Source: Microbulbifer variabilis ATCC 700307 (GTDB lineage Bacteria > Pseudomonadota > Gammaproteobacteria > Pseudomonadales > Cellvibrionaceae). Taken from it: 64,000 nt of DNA. The stretch's first letter is position 1; each line of letters starts with the position of its first letter. This document shows, piece after piece, positions 9,950 through 19,705 of the stretch. The notes below the pieces were generated by a model that was given only the letters and a program-made list of their open reading frames with translations, was not told the origin of the DNA and ran no database searches. The stretch is from contig NZ_AQYJ01000025.1 of NCBI RefSeq assembly GCF_000380565.1, positions 248,001 through 312,000 on the forward strand. Direction: 5' to 3'. Both the position numbers and the translations under genes were made by a program.

Positions 9950-10828
9950 TTACTTCTTGAACAGCTCGTCGAGTTTCTGCTCAAACACGTGATAATTGAG
10001 GTAGTCGTACAGCTCCTCACGGGTTTGCATGGTATCCACAACCGCTTTTTGGTCGCCATTTTGCAGAATGCTGGTGTACACATTTTCCGCAGCACGATTC
10101 ATAGCGCGGAACGCCGACAACGGATACAGTACGATATCTGCACCGGCGTCACCCAACTCTTTGGTGTTATACAGTTCGGTTTTACCGAACTCGGTAATAT
10201 TTGCCAAAATCGGCACGTTCAATGCCTCTTTAAACGCTCTGTAGTGCTCTAATTCAGTGACTGCTTCAGCAAAGATACCGTCGGCACCGGCCTCAATGCA
10301 TGCCTGGGCACGCTCAATGGCCGCATCCAGCCCTTCCTGAGCAAAGGCATCGGTGCGGGCCATAATAAAGAAGTCATCATCGGTACGGGCATCTACTGCA
10401 GCCTTGATACGATCCACCATTTCCTGCTTGGAAACGATTTCCTTATTTGGGCGATGGCCGCAACGCTTTTGTGCAACCTGATCTTCAATATGCACTGCAC
10501 CTGCGCCTGCACGAATCATCTCTTTAATGGTGCGAGCGATATTGAAAGCACCGCCCCAGCCAGTATCTATATCTACCAACAGCGGCAGGTCACTGGCAGC
10601 GGTAATACGGCGAACATCCTCGAGTACATTGTCGAGGCTCGTCATACCCAGGTCGGGCAGACCATAGGAGGCGTTGGCAACACCTGCACCGGAAAGGTAA
10701 ATTGCCTTGTGGCCAATACGTTCGGCCATGATCGCGGAATACGCATTAATGGTACCGACTACCTGTAACGGTGAATTTTCTGCAAGTGCGGTGCGAAAAC
10801 GCGCGCCGGCGGAAGGCTTTTTGCTCAT
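9950..10828 (-). CDS. prpB: 2-methylisocitrate lyase PrpB
   Basis: 292 residues of the isocitrate lyase/PEP mutase superfamily. It carries the active-site loop K-R-C-G-H-R-P-N-K (about 122-130), the D-I-D-T-G-W-G-G metal-binding stretch and the H-I-E-D-Q segment. The enzyme splits 2-methylisocitrate into pyruvate and succinate, the last step of the methylcitrate cycle. The start ATG at 10828 lies 3 bases after the stop of the GntR gene, so regulator and enzyme are cotranscribed. Confidence 0.96.
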   Translation of the reverse strand: MSKKPSAGARFRTALAENSPLQVVGTINAYSAIMAERIGHKAIYLSGAGVANASYGLPDLGMTSLDNVLEDVRRITAASDLPLLVDIDTGWGGAFNIARTIKEMIRAGAGAVHIEDQVAQKRCGHRPNKEIVSKQEMVDRIKAAVDARTDDDFFIMARTDAFAQEGLDAAIERAQACIEAGADGIFAEAVTELEHYRAFKEALNVPILANITEFGKTELYNTKELGDAGADIVLYPLSAFRAMNRAAENVYTSILQNGDQKAVVDTMQTREELYDYLNYHVFEQKLDELFKK

Positions 10829-10831
10829 ACT

Positions 10832-11512
10832 CTACCTCAGTTTATTTTCAATATTCTGCCTGGAAGCGCGGATATGCCGGCGCATTAATAACTCTGCCAG
10901 CTCCCCATCCCCCGCTTCTATGGCTTCGATGATATGGCTGTGTTCGCGAAACGCACGCTGGGCCCTGGGACTGGCCATACCCAACTGGTAGCGATACATA
11001 CGAACACGGTAGTAAAGACGATTGCATAGCGTGTCGATCAGTAAATCATTTTTGGACGCCTGCACTATGCGAAAATGAAAGTCGAAATCCCCTTCCGGTT
11101 GGAAATAGGCCTTGCCAGCCTGCAGCTCCTCCTGTTGCTCGTGGCCCGCAAGCATTCTGCGCAAAGCCACCAAGTCCTCGTCACTGCGCTGTTCAGCTGC
11201 CAGCCTACAGGCCATGCCCTCAAGGGCTTCACGCACCTCATAGAGCTCCAATAGGCCCCGCTCACTCAGCTCGACCACACGGGCGCCCACATTCACTCTG
11301 CGCTCCAACAAACCCAGGGACTCCAGGCGCATCAGAGCCTCGCGCAGGCTCCCCCGGCTTGCATTGAAACGCCGGGCAAGCTCAGGCTCACTAATTTTGC
11401 TGCCCGCAGCGATGCGCCCCTCTACAATCTCACCGCGCAGTGTCAAAAAAAGACGCTCAGCCAGACTCTGATGGGCTTCACGTATCGGGACGTTCATACC
11501 AATAGTAGCCAT
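10832..11512 (-). CDS. GntR-family (FadR/FCD subfamily) regulator of the methylcitrate operon
   Basis: 226 residues. An N-terminal winged helix (about 12-78; I-S-E-P-E-L-A-R-R-F-N-A-S-R-G-S-L-R-E-A-L is the recognition region) is followed by an all-helical FCD ligand domain with conserved D-F-x-F-H and the late H-S-H-I-I-E-A-I histidines that bind metal or a carboxylate. First gene of the prp operon. In Pseudomonas relatives the equivalent gene represses prpBCD and responds to methylcitrate-cycle intermediates, so autoregulation is likely. Two palindromes of the expected type stand directly upstream. Confidence 0.88.
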   Translation of the reverse strand: MATIGMNVPIREAHQSLAERLFLTLRGEIVEGRIAAGSKISEPELARRFNASRGSLREALMRLESLGLLERRVNVGARVVELSERGLLELYEVREALEGMACRLAAEQRSDEDLVALRRMLAGHEQQEELQAGKAYFQPEGDFDFHFRIVQASKNDLLIDTLCNRLYYRVRMYRYQLGMASPRAQRAFREHSHIIEAIEAGDGELAELLMRRHIRASRQNIENKLR

Positions 11513-11523
11513 TTGCCCTTAAC

Positions 11524-11535
11524 ATTGTCGACAAT
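11524..11535. promoter_or_regulatory. Putative GntR/FadR-type operator 1
   Basis: Perfect 12-bp palindrome ATTGTCGACAAT, 11 bases upstream of the regulator's start codon. It fits the T-N-G-T-(0-3)-A-C-N-A pattern of FadR-subfamily operators. Assignment to this regulator is an inference. Confidence 0.65.
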
Positions 11536-11597
11536 CTTAAAATCCCGCAGACCTTAAAACACTACGACCTGAGCGTCAACTAATGTACTTAAGACAG

Positions 11598-11609
11598 ATT
11601 GTTGACAAT
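11598..11609. promoter_or_regulatory. Putative GntR/FadR-type operator 2
   Basis: ATTGTTGACAAT, a near-copy of the palindrome at 11524 with one central change. The centres are 74 bp apart, about seven helical turns, which would put both sites on one face of the DNA and allow a repression loop. Confidence 0.55.
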
Positions 11610-11815
11610 TTGAAGTGAAGAATGACTTTTGCGGCAGCAGTAGTCTTGCAACACCGAAGTGGGCATAATAGCGCCCGCGCCAGATACGCCATGCTCCACT
11701 ACCGGGGGCGCTCTATGCTTATCTGGGGTGGGAAAAAATCCCTAGCAAGAATTTCCAAACCCCGGTACAGCGCTCATTTAAAAAGGCTGCCAGCACCCAG
11801 GTTTCAGACAGAGTT

Positions 11816-12340
11816 ATGCCGAAGAGTATTATCAGGCGATGGCTGCCAAGCCCCGAAGAAATCCGAGCCAAGAACGGGCTCAAGTTTCTGGGGACTCTTC
11901 TCCACGATCCCAACCTATTTCATCTGAATAGGCACTCGGTTTCAGTTGCATTCGCAGTTGGCGTATTTACCAGCTTCCTGCCCCTGCCCGGACAGATGAT
12001 TATTGCCGCACTGTTAGCCCTATGGCTGCGCTGCAATTTGCCGCTATCGATAATTCTGGTGTGGATTAGCAATCCTCTCACCATGCCGGCTATCTTCTAC
12101 AGCACCTATAAACTGGGTGCCTGGATTCTGGGCACCCCACCAGTGGACTTTGATATCGAGCTATCCTGGGAGTGGCTCACGGAAGAAGTAGGAAAGATTT
12201 GGATGCCGCTATTTTTCGGCTCACTATTGGCGGGTATTTTCTTTGCTACCCTGGCCTATTTTTCTATGCGCGCCCTTTGGCGCTGGCACGTGGTAAAACG
12301 CTGGAAACTGCGCCTGGAACGGCGCTCCGCTGTCAGCTAG
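11816..12340 (+). CDS. DUF2062 domain membrane protein
   Basis: 174 residues. The N-terminal block W-L-P-S-P-E-E-I and the P-N-L-F-H-L-N-R-H-S-V-S-x-A-F-A-V-G-V-F motif are typical of DUF2062. There are about three membrane segments (roughly 43-65, 70-95, 135-160), with the S-N-P-L-T-M-P segment between helices. Function unknown; in gammaproteobacteria it is often found near lol/comEC genes, as here. Its end overlaps the convergent small membrane-protein gene by 8 bases. Confidence 0.85.
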   Translation: MPKSIIRRWLPSPEEIRAKNGLKFLGTLLHDPNLFHLNRHSVSVAFAVGVFTSFLPLPGQMIIAALLALWLRCNLPLSIILVWISNPLTMPAIFYSTYKLGAWILGTPPVDFDIELSWEWLTEEVGKIWMPLFFGSLLAGIFFATLAYFSMRALWRWHVVKRWKLRLERRSAVS

Positions 12341-12746
12341 CACCCCTACGGCAAAACTGCCTGACACTCCATAAAGCCCCTGCGCCCACACCAACAGCTA
12401 CTAGCGCGGGTAGAGAGTAGTCGGTAGCGATACCCAGCCCCAGTGCAGCAAGAGCCCCAAACAGGAAAGCTATGGTTGCCGCCTTTGCACGATCTCCGCT
12501 GGCAGAAAGTGCAACGACCCAAATAACCGCAAGGGCAGAAAGGGCGGCTCCCATACTCACCAACCAGAGAGGGTGCATCTCCCACCCCTCCGCATAACAG
12601 ACGGAACCTTCACGCAAGCCAGGTGGACAGAAGGTTTTCACCCGCCACTCATCAAACCACAAAGTACCGAACAATACTGCTACCCACGCTGTGGCCGCCA
12701 AAGGAACAGGTAATAATTTACGCATCACTCCGGCAACGCTTCTCAC
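12333..12746 (-). CDS. Small membrane protein of unknown function
   Basis: 137 residues with four predicted membrane helices (about 14-32, 58-80, 88-107, 110-128) and two cysteines in the loop after helix 1 (T-F-C-P-P-G, S-V-C-Y-A-E), which could form a periplasmic disulfide. The GTG start at 12746 is preceded by GAGGG at 7 bases. An in-frame ATG at 12725 is also possible, but its purine-rich stretch is too close. It follows lolE by 11 bases, so it probably rides on the lol transcript. I do not recognise the family. Confidence 0.65.
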   Translation of the reverse strand: MRSVAGVMRKLLPVPLAATAWVAVLFGTLWFDEWRVKTFCPPGLREGSVCYAEGWEMHPLWLVSMGAALSALAVIWVVALSASGDRAKAATIAFLFGALAALGLGIATDYSLPALVAVGVGAGALWSVRQFCRRGAS

Positions 12747-12757
12747 ACTTGGGCCCT

Positions 12758-14017
12758 CTACTCATTGCGTAACGCCGCGGCTGGCTGCACACGGCTAGCC
12801 TGCAACGCAGGGTAGAGAGTAGCCAGGAGACTGAGCAGGAACCCTGCACCTACGACTAACGCTACATCTGCCCAGGATAATTCCGAGGGCAGGTAGTCCA
12901 CCGGATAGACATCAGACTTGAGGAACTGGATACCAAAGAGTGACTCAAGGCCCGCCACCAGGTCTGTCACTGTGAGCGAACCCAAGACCCCAAGGGCACC
13001 GCCAACTAGAGCCCCGACCAGGCCGACTAATGCGCCCTGGCTAACAAAAGTGAGCAGGATCTGGCGGGTGCTGGCACCCATGGTACGCAGAATGGCGATA
13101 TCCGTATGCTTATCTATCACCACCATTACCAGTGTGGAAACCACATTGAAGGCAGCGATGGCAATTATCAGCAAGACCAGCAGCCCCACCAGATTGCGGG
13201 ACATCTGGATCGCCTGGTAAAGATTGCCATGGGTTCGACTCCAGTCCGTGCCATAGAAACCCTCCCTGGGCAGCTCCTGCAGCAGTCGGCGCATAATCCA
13301 ATTGGCCTCCAGCATCTCTGTAACGCGCAACTGCACCCCTGCTCCGCCCTTACTGCCTGCCAGTGCCTTGGCCTGGTCCCAAGAGACCAGAGCCAGCGTT
13401 TGGTCAAGGGCGGTTCCAGAGTGAAACACCTCCGCAACCCTAAAACCAGCCACCCTGGCAGCACGGCGACCACCAGAGGCCGCATCGTTGTTTGGCACAA
13501 TCAGGGAGAGGTAATCGCCCTTTTCCACCCCTAGCTTCTCGGCGATACCACGCCCGAGCACTACGCCGGGCTCAACAGTATTAAGCATTGCCGGAAATGC
13601 CTCGGGGCTCAGAAACTCGCTGATATTCGAAACTTCAACAATGGTTTCCGGGTTAACCCCCTGGACCAGCAGTGGTGTTACCTCGGCGCCACGCCGAGCT
13701 AGTGCGTTTACCTGCCAAACCTCAGCCGCAGACAATACCTGAGCATCGGCAGCCAGCTTTTTTCGCATCGCTGCCCAATCTACCTCGGAGCTGGCGTTGT
13801 AAATGGTTGCATGGGGCATAATGCCGAGAATTCTGTCTCGCAGCTCACGATCGAAACCGTTCATCACCGACATCACCACAATCATCAGAGCGACGCCGAG
13901 GACTAGGCCGATCATCGACAAGCCGGAAATAAAGGAAACCAGTCCGGCGGAGTCATCACTTCGCCGCTGGGCGCCGGCATAACGCAGGCCAATAAATGCG
14001 GGAAGCGGCTTAAACAT
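12758..14017 (-). CDS. lolE: Lipoprotein-releasing ABC transporter permease (LolE/LolC family)
   Basis: 419 residues from the ATG at 14017 ([13 protein letters not shown]), which overlaps the lolD end by 8 bases. A longer start at 14053 adds non-homologous residues. Topology is one N-terminal helix (about 25-47, with [12 protein letters not shown]), a large periplasmic domain and three C-terminal helices in the FtsX/MacB permease block (P-A-x-x-A-S-R-V-Q-P-A end). With LolC and LolD it extracts outer-membrane lipoproteins from the inner membrane and hands them to LolA. It is called lolE because it is the permease distal to lolD; LolC and LolE are hard to separate by eye. Confidence 0.9.
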   Translation of the reverse strand: MFKPLPAFIGLRYAGAQRRSDDSAGLVSFISGLSMIGLVLGVALMIVVMSVMNGFDRELRDRILGIMPHATIYNASSEVDWAAMRKKLAADAQVLSAAEVWQVNALARRGAEVTPLLVQGVNPETIVEVSNISEFLSPEAFPAMLNTVEPGVVLGRGIAEKLGVEKGDYLSLIVPNNDAASGGRRAARVAGFRVAEVFHSGTALDQTLALVSWDQAKALAGSKGGAGVQLRVTEMLEANWIMRRLLQELPREGFYGTDWSRTHGNLYQAIQMSRNLVGLLVLLIIAIAAFNVVSTLVMVVIDKHTDIAILRTMGASTRQILLTFVSQGALVGLVGALVGGALGVLGSLTVTDLVAGLESLFGIQFLKSDVYPVDYLPSELSWADVALVVGAGFLLSLLATLYPALQASRVQPAAALRNE

Positions 14018-14765
14018 GGTCACCCTGATGCCAGTCGCTGAGAAGTTGGCCATCTATCAAGTGCAAACAGCGATCCAGTGCTGCAGCAAGGTCCGGGTCA
14101 TGGGTAACGATTACAAAACTGATACCCATATCCTGGTTGAGTTGATCCATCAGCCTGTGAATTTCCTGGGCTGTTGCCCTATCCAGGTTGCCAGTAGGCT
14201 CGTCCATTAACACGCAGGCTGGACGGGTAACCAGCGCACGCGCGATAGCCACACGCTGGCGCTCACCACCGGAAAGCTGCGAGGGCTTATGGCCAATTCG
14301 CTCACCTAGACCCACTGCCTCCAACATGGCTTTTGCCTCGGCACGGGCATCCGCCACACTGTGCTTTCCAATCAGCAGTGGCATAGCCACATTTTCCAGG
14401 GCGGTGAATTCATTAAGAAGATGGTGAAACTGGTAGACGAAGCCAAGACTGGTATTGCGCAGCCAGCCGCGTTCATTGGCATTCAAGTCCGCCAGATTTT
14501 GGCCCGCCACCCGCACTTCGCCAGAGCTTGGCGTATCCAGGCCGCCCAACAGATTGAGCAGAGTGGATTTACCAGACCCGGAAGCACCAACAATTGCCAG
14601 CTTTTCGCCACGCTTCACTTCCAGCTCAACACCTCGCAAGACTGCGAGATCCCTACCCCCCTGTCGGTAGCTCTTGCACAGCTTATGACAGGCCAGCACG
14701 GCATCATGGGTATCCGGTGCCGGACGAGCTTGCTCGGTATCTATTTCCACTCGGCTATTCATCAA
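14010..14765 (-). CDS. lolD: Lipoprotein-releasing ABC transporter ATP-binding protein LolD
   Basis: 251 residues. It has Walker [10 protein letters not shown] (60-68), a Q-loop region (Y-Q-F-H-H-L-L), the ABC signature L-S-G-G-E-R-Q (about 163) and Walker [12 protein letters not shown] (about 184). The MacB/LolD-type H-L-L-N-E-F-T segment after the Q loop supports LolD over other ABC ATPases. It powers LolCE. The N-terminal extension of about 20 residues before the ABC fold is longer than in E. coli. It sits between the two permease genes, 69 bases after lolC. Confidence 0.95.
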   Translation of the reverse strand: MMNSRVEIDTEQARPAPDTHDAVLACHKLCKSYRQGGRDLAVLRGVELEVKRGEKLAIVGASGSGKSTLLNLLGGLDTPSSGEVRVAGQNLADLNANERGWLRNTSLGFVYQFHHLLNEFTALENVAMPLLIGKHSVADARAEAKAMLEAVGLGERIGHKPSQLSGGERQRVAIARALVTRPACVLMDEPTGNLDRATAQEIHRLMDQLNQDMGISFVIVTHDPDLAAALDRCLHLIDGQLLSDWHQGDHV

Positions 14766-14834
14766 TCTATTCGTCGTCTCTCAATTCGTATAAATCATGT
14801 CAACAATCATTACTAATCAATTGATTTTTGACAT

Positions 14835-16076
14835 TTATTCGTAGCGCAAAGCTTCTGCAGGCTCGATCTGAGCCGCGCGCCAAGCTGGAAAAAGGGTCGC
14901 CAGAAGACTCATGCAAATAGCCACGGAAAGCACAACAACGGCGTCACCAACTCGGAATTCTGATGGCAGATAACTGACAAAAAATACCCGCGGGTCAAAT
15001 ATTTTGGCCCCCAGCAGGTTCTCAACCCAAGTAACCATCTCGGTCAGGTTGAGTGCTATCAATATCCCCAATACCGCGCCACTAAAAGCACCTATCAGGC
15101 CGATTGCACTGCCCTGCACCACGAACACCGCCATAATCTGCCGGGATGTAAGTCCCAGGGTCCTAAGCACTGCGATATCAGAGCGCTTATCTGCCACCAT
15201 CAAGACTAGGGCCGATACGATATTAAAAGCAGCGACGGCAACGATAATCATCAGCATCAATGTGACTACCGTCTTCTCCATCTTCACCGCCTGGAACAGG
15301 TTGCCCTGGGAATGGCTCCAGTCTTCACCGCTAAAACCCTCTCCCAACTCGCTGGCATACAGGGGAACCCTACCTAAAGCGTTATCCATATCATCGAAGC
15401 GCAGCTGCAGCCCCTGGACCTTGCCCGGTATGCGCATTAGACGGGCCGCATCTTCAATATTCATCAGGGCAATATTTTGATCCACCTGGGCACCAACGGA
15501 AAATACGCCAGCTACTGTAAAACGTTTAGTACGGGGAAAAATACCGGCAGGGGTTACCGAAACTTGAGGCAGAGTGAGTATCACAGACTCACCGGGCATC
15601 ACATTCAACTGCTGAGCCAGGATACGGCCAAGCACAATGCGATAGCTACGCGGCTTCAACTCATCCAGGCTGCCCAAAATCATGTTCTCGCCCACTTGGG
15701 AGACATTGCGCAAGGCAGCCGGTTCCACTCCCTGAAACTGCACTCCATGACTGTCACCATAGGCGCTCAACAGAGCAAAACCCTTAACGAAGGGGCTGAC
15801 CGCCTCAACGTGGGGCTGCTGCTCAATCTGCTCTGCCACCCCTTGCCAGTTCTGTAGTCCCCCTTCACGCTCAATAAAACCGTGGGGAACCACACTGAGA
15901 ATCCGTGTTTTAAGCTCACGATCGAAGCCATTCATTACAGAAGTCACAACGATCAGCGCAAGAACGCCCAGCGCCATGCCCACCAAAGAGAAGCCATTGA
16001 TAAAGGAAATGAACTGCTGCCGACGCCGGGCAGCCACATACCTCAGGCCGATAAATAGGGGTACAGGTTTTAACAT
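14835..16076 (-). CDS. lolC: Lipoprotein-releasing ABC transporter permease (LolC/LolE family)
   Basis: 413 residues, M-L-K-P-V-P-L-F-I-G-L-R-Y start. Same architecture as the second permease of the operon: helix 1 with [12 protein letters not shown], a periplasmic domain, three C-terminal helices and the final A-x-x-I-E-P-A-E-A-L-R-Y-E motif. Promoter-proximal permease of lolC-lolD-lolE. The two permeases are clearly paralogous, as expected for LolC and LolE. Confidence 0.92.
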   Translation of the reverse strand: MLKPVPLFIGLRYVAARRRQQFISFINGFSLVGMALGVLALIVVTSVMNGFDRELKTRILSVVPHGFIEREGGLQNWQGVAEQIEQQPHVEAVSPFVKGFALLSAYGDSHGVQFQGVEPAALRNVSQVGENMILGSLDELKPRSYRIVLGRILAQQLNVMPGESVILTLPQVSVTPAGIFPRTKRFTVAGVFSVGAQVDQNIALMNIEDAARLMRIPGKVQGLQLRFDDMDNALGRVPLYASELGEGFSGEDWSHSQGNLFQAVKMEKTVVTLMLMIIVAVAAFNIVSALVLMVADKRSDIAVLRTLGLTSRQIMAVFVVQGSAIGLIGAFSGAVLGILIALNLTEMVTWVENLLGAKIFDPRVFFVSYLPSEFRVGDAVVVLSVAICMSLLATLFPAWRAAQIEPAEALRYE

Positions 16077-16127
16077 AGAGCCGATTTAAACGGAAAAGGA
16101 CTAAGAAATCCAAGCATTTACACAACA

Positions 16128-17765
16128 TCAGCGCTTTGACTGAGTTTTTAGCGTCATCCGCAGGCGTTTGAGTTCCGCTTCACTCCAATCGGGAGGCTCC
16201 GTCAGGGCTATCCAAGCGAGGGTGTATCCAGCCGGTGAATAGCGATGCCCAAAATCCCGCGGTGTTACCCCCACATTAAAGTCCGCGATCAACTGCAGCA
16301 TGGTAACTACAGGAAACCACCGAAGATCCGGGGACACATCCGGTCCTCTGGGGCGCTCCAGCCAATCAGGCCTTCGGAACATCCAGCGTAAATCAAAGAA
16401 GACTATTGGATCACTGGCGTGCTGAAGGAATGCAATGCGGAACCTACCCCAGGGTTCTTGCCCCAAGTAGCCACCGTATTGATTGCCAAAGCGCACTACC
16501 TCACCACCCTTAAACTGAGGTAACCAGGCGGGCGTGCCTGGATCACGATTATCGGTAATCATTCGCCAGACGCCCATTCCAAATGGAGGCCCTGCCCAAA
16601 GCGCACCGTCGATGGGATTGTCGATAATATCGTAGAACTCAAATGAATCCTCGGAAAGCTGTGCACCCAAACTAAGTCCAAATAGATAAAGCCTTGGGCG
16701 CGTACTGGCAGGCAAAGTCTCCCAGTAATCATAAATCACCTTAAACAGCCAGCGAGCCGACATTCGGATATATTTGTCATCCGTCAGCAATGCGATCGGA
16801 CCCGGCAAGTATGAGTACTGAGCCGCTATCGTGGCCACATCACCCCGATATAGGAATTCGAGGGAATTCACCGCGCCCGGATCAACCCAACCATCCCCTA
16901 CCGGAGTTGCAATCAGCAAAATTTCCCTTTCAAACGCTTTGAGTCGCTTCAATTCCTCGAGCGCCAAGAGAGCGCGCTGCTTAGGAGTTTCAGCAGAGTG
17001 CAGACCCACATAAACCCTAATAGGATCTATTCCCTCTCCGGCAATCTCCTTGATTTCCTCAGCGGTAGGTCCCAGCGTCAGAAATCGGCGCCCCTGGTGT
17101 CCCATGCTGTCCCAAGACAAAAACGAATTTGCCCCACCTGTCTGGTTGGGATCTTCCGGCGGAGGCAGATCGTCGGCAATAACCTCATCTAACTGTTCAT
17201 AAACAACTGAAATTGTATGCAGACCCGACTGCAGAAGTACTCCGTTTAAAATGCCCCAGTAAAGCAACAGTGCCACCAGCAGCCCAGCAAGAATTGCCAC
17301 CCGCTCAGGAATCCTTTTTCCCAGCCGTGCCGATACTGCAAGAACTATCTTGTGGAAGCCTTTACCTAGCTGCCTGAAGAACACAAATATAGCGAATGCC
17401 ACAACCCCAATCGTAATAAGGCCGGTACTAGATACCGCAGGCATACCCATCAATGAGCGCACAGAGTTCTGCCAGTAGGTACCCTGCCAGAGAAACCCTG
17501 AAATCAGGAAAAAACCAAAAATAATTACCCAGCGCTTCAGTATTTGCCGCTGCCGATTATTTAGTGGAATATCTGGAATATCTAAGTACTTCCAAAGTCG
17601 GCGAAAAAGTACACCAAAGGAATAGCCGACGGTAAAAGAGACTCCAGAAAGGATGCCTTGGACAATAGCACTGCGCGGAATCAGTGAAGGGGTCAGGCTC
17701 AGAGCAAAAAAAATCGCGCCCAGCAGCAGGCCAGAAACTGAAAAAGCGACTACTGTTGTTCGCAT
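16128..17765 (-). CDS. Membrane-anchored alpha/beta hydrolase (Abhydrolase_9 family), copy 1
   Basis: 545 residues. The N-terminal third holds about four to five membrane helices (roughly 5-25, 36-52, 70-90, 112-130, 155-180). The C-terminal part is an alpha/beta hydrolase with nucleophile elbow F-G-L-S-L-G-A-Q (Ser about 362), T-D-N-R-D-P-G-T and D-V-S-P-D-L. This matches the PF15420-PF10081 pairing, a poorly characterised family of membrane hydrolases. Physiological substrate unknown. The next gene upstream (17897-19531) is a close paralogue in the same orientation with a 131-base gap, evidently a tandem duplication. Confidence 0.85.
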   Translation of the reverse strand: MRTTVVAFSVSGLLLGAIFFALSLTPSLIPRSAIVQGILSGVSFTVGYSFGVLFRRLWKYLDIPDIPLNNRQRQILKRWVIIFGFFLISGFLWQGTYWQNSVRSLMGMPAVSSTGLITIGVVAFAIFVFFRQLGKGFHKIVLAVSARLGKRIPERVAILAGLLVALLLYWGILNGVLLQSGLHTISVVYEQLDEVIADDLPPPEDPNQTGGANSFLSWDSMGHQGRRFLTLGPTAEEIKEIAGEGIDPIRVYVGLHSAETPKQRALLALEELKRLKAFEREILLIATPVGDGWVDPGAVNSLEFLYRGDVATIAAQYSYLPGPIALLTDDKYIRMSARWLFKVIYDYWETLPASTRPRLYLFGLSLGAQLSEDSFEFYDIIDNPIDGALWAGPPFGMGVWRMITDNRDPGTPAWLPQFKGGEVVRFGNQYGGYLGQEPWGRFRIAFLQHASDPIVFFDLRWMFRRPDWLERPRGPDVSPDLRWFPVVTMLQLIADFNVGVTPRDFGHRYSPAGYTLAWIALTEPPDWSEAELKRLRMTLKTQSKR

Positions 17766-17896
17766 CCATGCCTGCCTGCTAGACCAAGCTTAACGTCAGC
17801 CTAGCATAGAGCCCCGCAACTTAAGGCGGGTAGATCTTTAAGCCACAAACTGCTTTTAACAAGAAAAACCCACGGACTCATGGCGTCTGGGAAATC

Positions 17897-19531
17897 TCAC
17901 CGCACCGGATAGGATCTCAGTTTTACGCGCAGACGCTTTAATTCCTCTTCACTCCAATCCGGGGGTTCGGTCAACGCCATCCAGGCCAATATATACCCGG
18001 CAGGGGAATATCGATGTCCGAACTCCAGGGGGGCTATACCCACATTCAGGTCCGCCAACAGTTGTAACATTGTTACTACAGGGAACCATTGCAGATCCGG
18101 CGATACATCAGGCCCCCTGGGGCGCTCCAGCCAATCGGGTTTACGAAACATCCAGCGCAAGTCGAAAAAGACTATGGGATCGCTGGCATGTTGCAAAAAC
18201 GCAATACGGAACCGGCCCCACGGCTCCTGCCCCAAATAACCACCATACTGATTGCCAAAACGTACTACCTCCCCCCCTTTAAACTGGGGTAACCATGCCG
18301 GGGTTCCAGGATCGCGATTATCGGTGATTATGCGCCAAATGCCTGTACCGAAGGGAGGGCCTGCCCAGAGAGCGCCATCCAGGGGATCATCGATAATGTC
18401 ATAGAAGTCAAATGAATCTTCAGATAACTGCGCACCCAGGCTAAGACCGAATAAGTAGAGCCGAGGGCGGGTCTCTACGGGAAGGTTCTCCCAATACTCA
18501 TATATCACTTTGAACAGCGCCCTGGCGGACGTCAATCCATACTGATCATCAGTAAGCAGAGCCACCGGACTGGGCAGATAGGAATACTGGGCTGCAACCG
18601 TCGCCACATCCCCCCGATATAAAAACTCCAGTGAGTTGACCGCACCTGGATCGATCCAGCCAGCCCCCGTGGGCGTAGCAATCAGGAGTATCTCCCTGTC
18701 GAAGGCCTGAAGGCGTTTCAGTTCTTCCAGGGCCAGGTATGCTCGCTGCATCGGGGTTTCGGCTGCATTCAGCCCCACAAACACACGTATTGGTTCAATG
18801 CCTCGCCCTGCTACTTCCCTGATATCCTCTTTAGTTGGGCCGAGTGAAAGGAAGCGCCGCCCCTGGTGCCCAACACTGTCCCAAGACAAAAGGGAATGTG
18901 CTCCACCAGTCTTATTTGGGTCTTTTGGTGGTGGTAAACCCTCGGCAACTGCGGTATCGACTCTCTCAGATATCAGCGCAATCGTATGTAGCCCCGCGTT
19001 AAGAAGTACGCCATTTAAAACACTCCAATATAGTATTAGGGCCACAAATAACCCCGTGAGCAAGGCCACCCGCTCAGGGATATATTTTTCCAAACGGACC
19101 GTGACTACCCGAATAATCCTACGGAACCCTTTACCCAACAACCAAAAGATTAGAAAGACCAGGAGGGCAACCACTCCTACGGTCACAGGCCCAACTCCAG
19201 ATACTGGCGCCATCCCCATCAATGCACGAATTGAGTTCTGCCAATGAGTTCCCTGCCAAAGAAAACCGATGATCAGACAGATGCAAAAAACTAAAGCTCC
19301 ACGTTTCAATATACGCCGCTGCCACTGATTAACCGGGATATCAGGAATCTCCAGGTAATTCCATAACCAGTGCACAAACAGACCGAAGATATAACCAAAA
19401 GTGAAAGCCGTACCAGCCAGAATGCCCTGCATAAATGCACTGCGGGGAATCAGGGAGGGCGTAAGGGACAGCGCAAAAAATATAGCGCCAATCAGCAAGC
19501 CGAAAACCGAAAATATTCTTGTAAGTCGCAT
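17897..19531 (-). CDS. Membrane-anchored alpha/beta hydrolase (Abhydrolase_9 family), copy 2
   Basis: 544 residues, colinear with copy 1 from end to end: N-terminal L-S-L-T-P-S-L-I-P-R-S helix, nucleophile elbow F-G-L-S-L-G-A-Q (Ser about 361), and a nearly identical block around W-A-G-P-P-F-G through F-L-Q-H-A-S-D-P-I-V. The membrane part has diverged more than the catalytic part. Both copies keep the nucleophile and conserved Asp/His regions, so neither looks dead. Starts with ATG at 19531. Confidence 0.85.
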   Translation of the reverse strand: MRLTRIFSVFGLLIGAIFFALSLTPSLIPRSAFMQGILAGTAFTFGYIFGLFVHWLWNYLEIPDIPVNQWQRRILKRGALVFCICLIIGFLWQGTHWQNSIRALMGMAPVSGVGPVTVGVVALLVFLIFWLLGKGFRRIIRVVTVRLEKYIPERVALLTGLFVALILYWSVLNGVLLNAGLHTIALISERVDTAVAEGLPPPKDPNKTGGAHSLLSWDSVGHQGRRFLSLGPTKEDIREVAGRGIEPIRVFVGLNAAETPMQRAYLALEELKRLQAFDREILLIATPTGAGWIDPGAVNSLEFLYRGDVATVAAQYSYLPSPVALLTDDQYGLTSARALFKVIYEYWENLPVETRPRLYLFGLSLGAQLSEDSFDFYDIIDDPLDGALWAGPPFGTGIWRIITDNRDPGTPAWLPQFKGGEVVRFGNQYGGYLGQEPWGRFRIAFLQHASDPIVFFDLRWMFRKPDWLERPRGPDVSPDLQWFPVVTMLQLLADLNVGIAPLEFGHRYSPAGYILAWMALTEPPDWSEEELKRLRVKLRSYPVR

Positions 19532-19634
19532 CCGAGCCTGCTCGCAGGACCAAGCGTACTAGTCAGCCTAGCACACCCTATCCATCCCTTTTCTTTGGTC
19601 AAAATGCTTTTTGACAATGAAAAACGTGAAGAAA

Positions 19635-19657
19635 GCCAAGTGTTTTGGCATTTTTTC
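19635..19657 (+). terminator. Possible small leader hairpin with T-run
   Basis: GCCAA-GTGTT-TTGGC followed by ATTTTTTC, 49 bases before the start of the small exported protein. It could be an attenuator for that gene or chance; the stem is only 5 bp. Confidence 0.3.
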
Positions 19658-19705
19658 TGTTCTAATGAGGTGGCGTAATCGAACACCAAAATCGGAGAAC
19701 AATAA

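Noticed and set aside
11622..11927. Plus-strand frame of 101 codons overlapping the DUF2062 start
   Set aside because: No protein-like features; overlaps the better-supported DUF2062 gene.
17813..17831. CCCGC-N9-GCGGG repeat after the second alpha/beta hydrolase as terminator
   Set aside because: Only 5 bp and no T-run on either strand.
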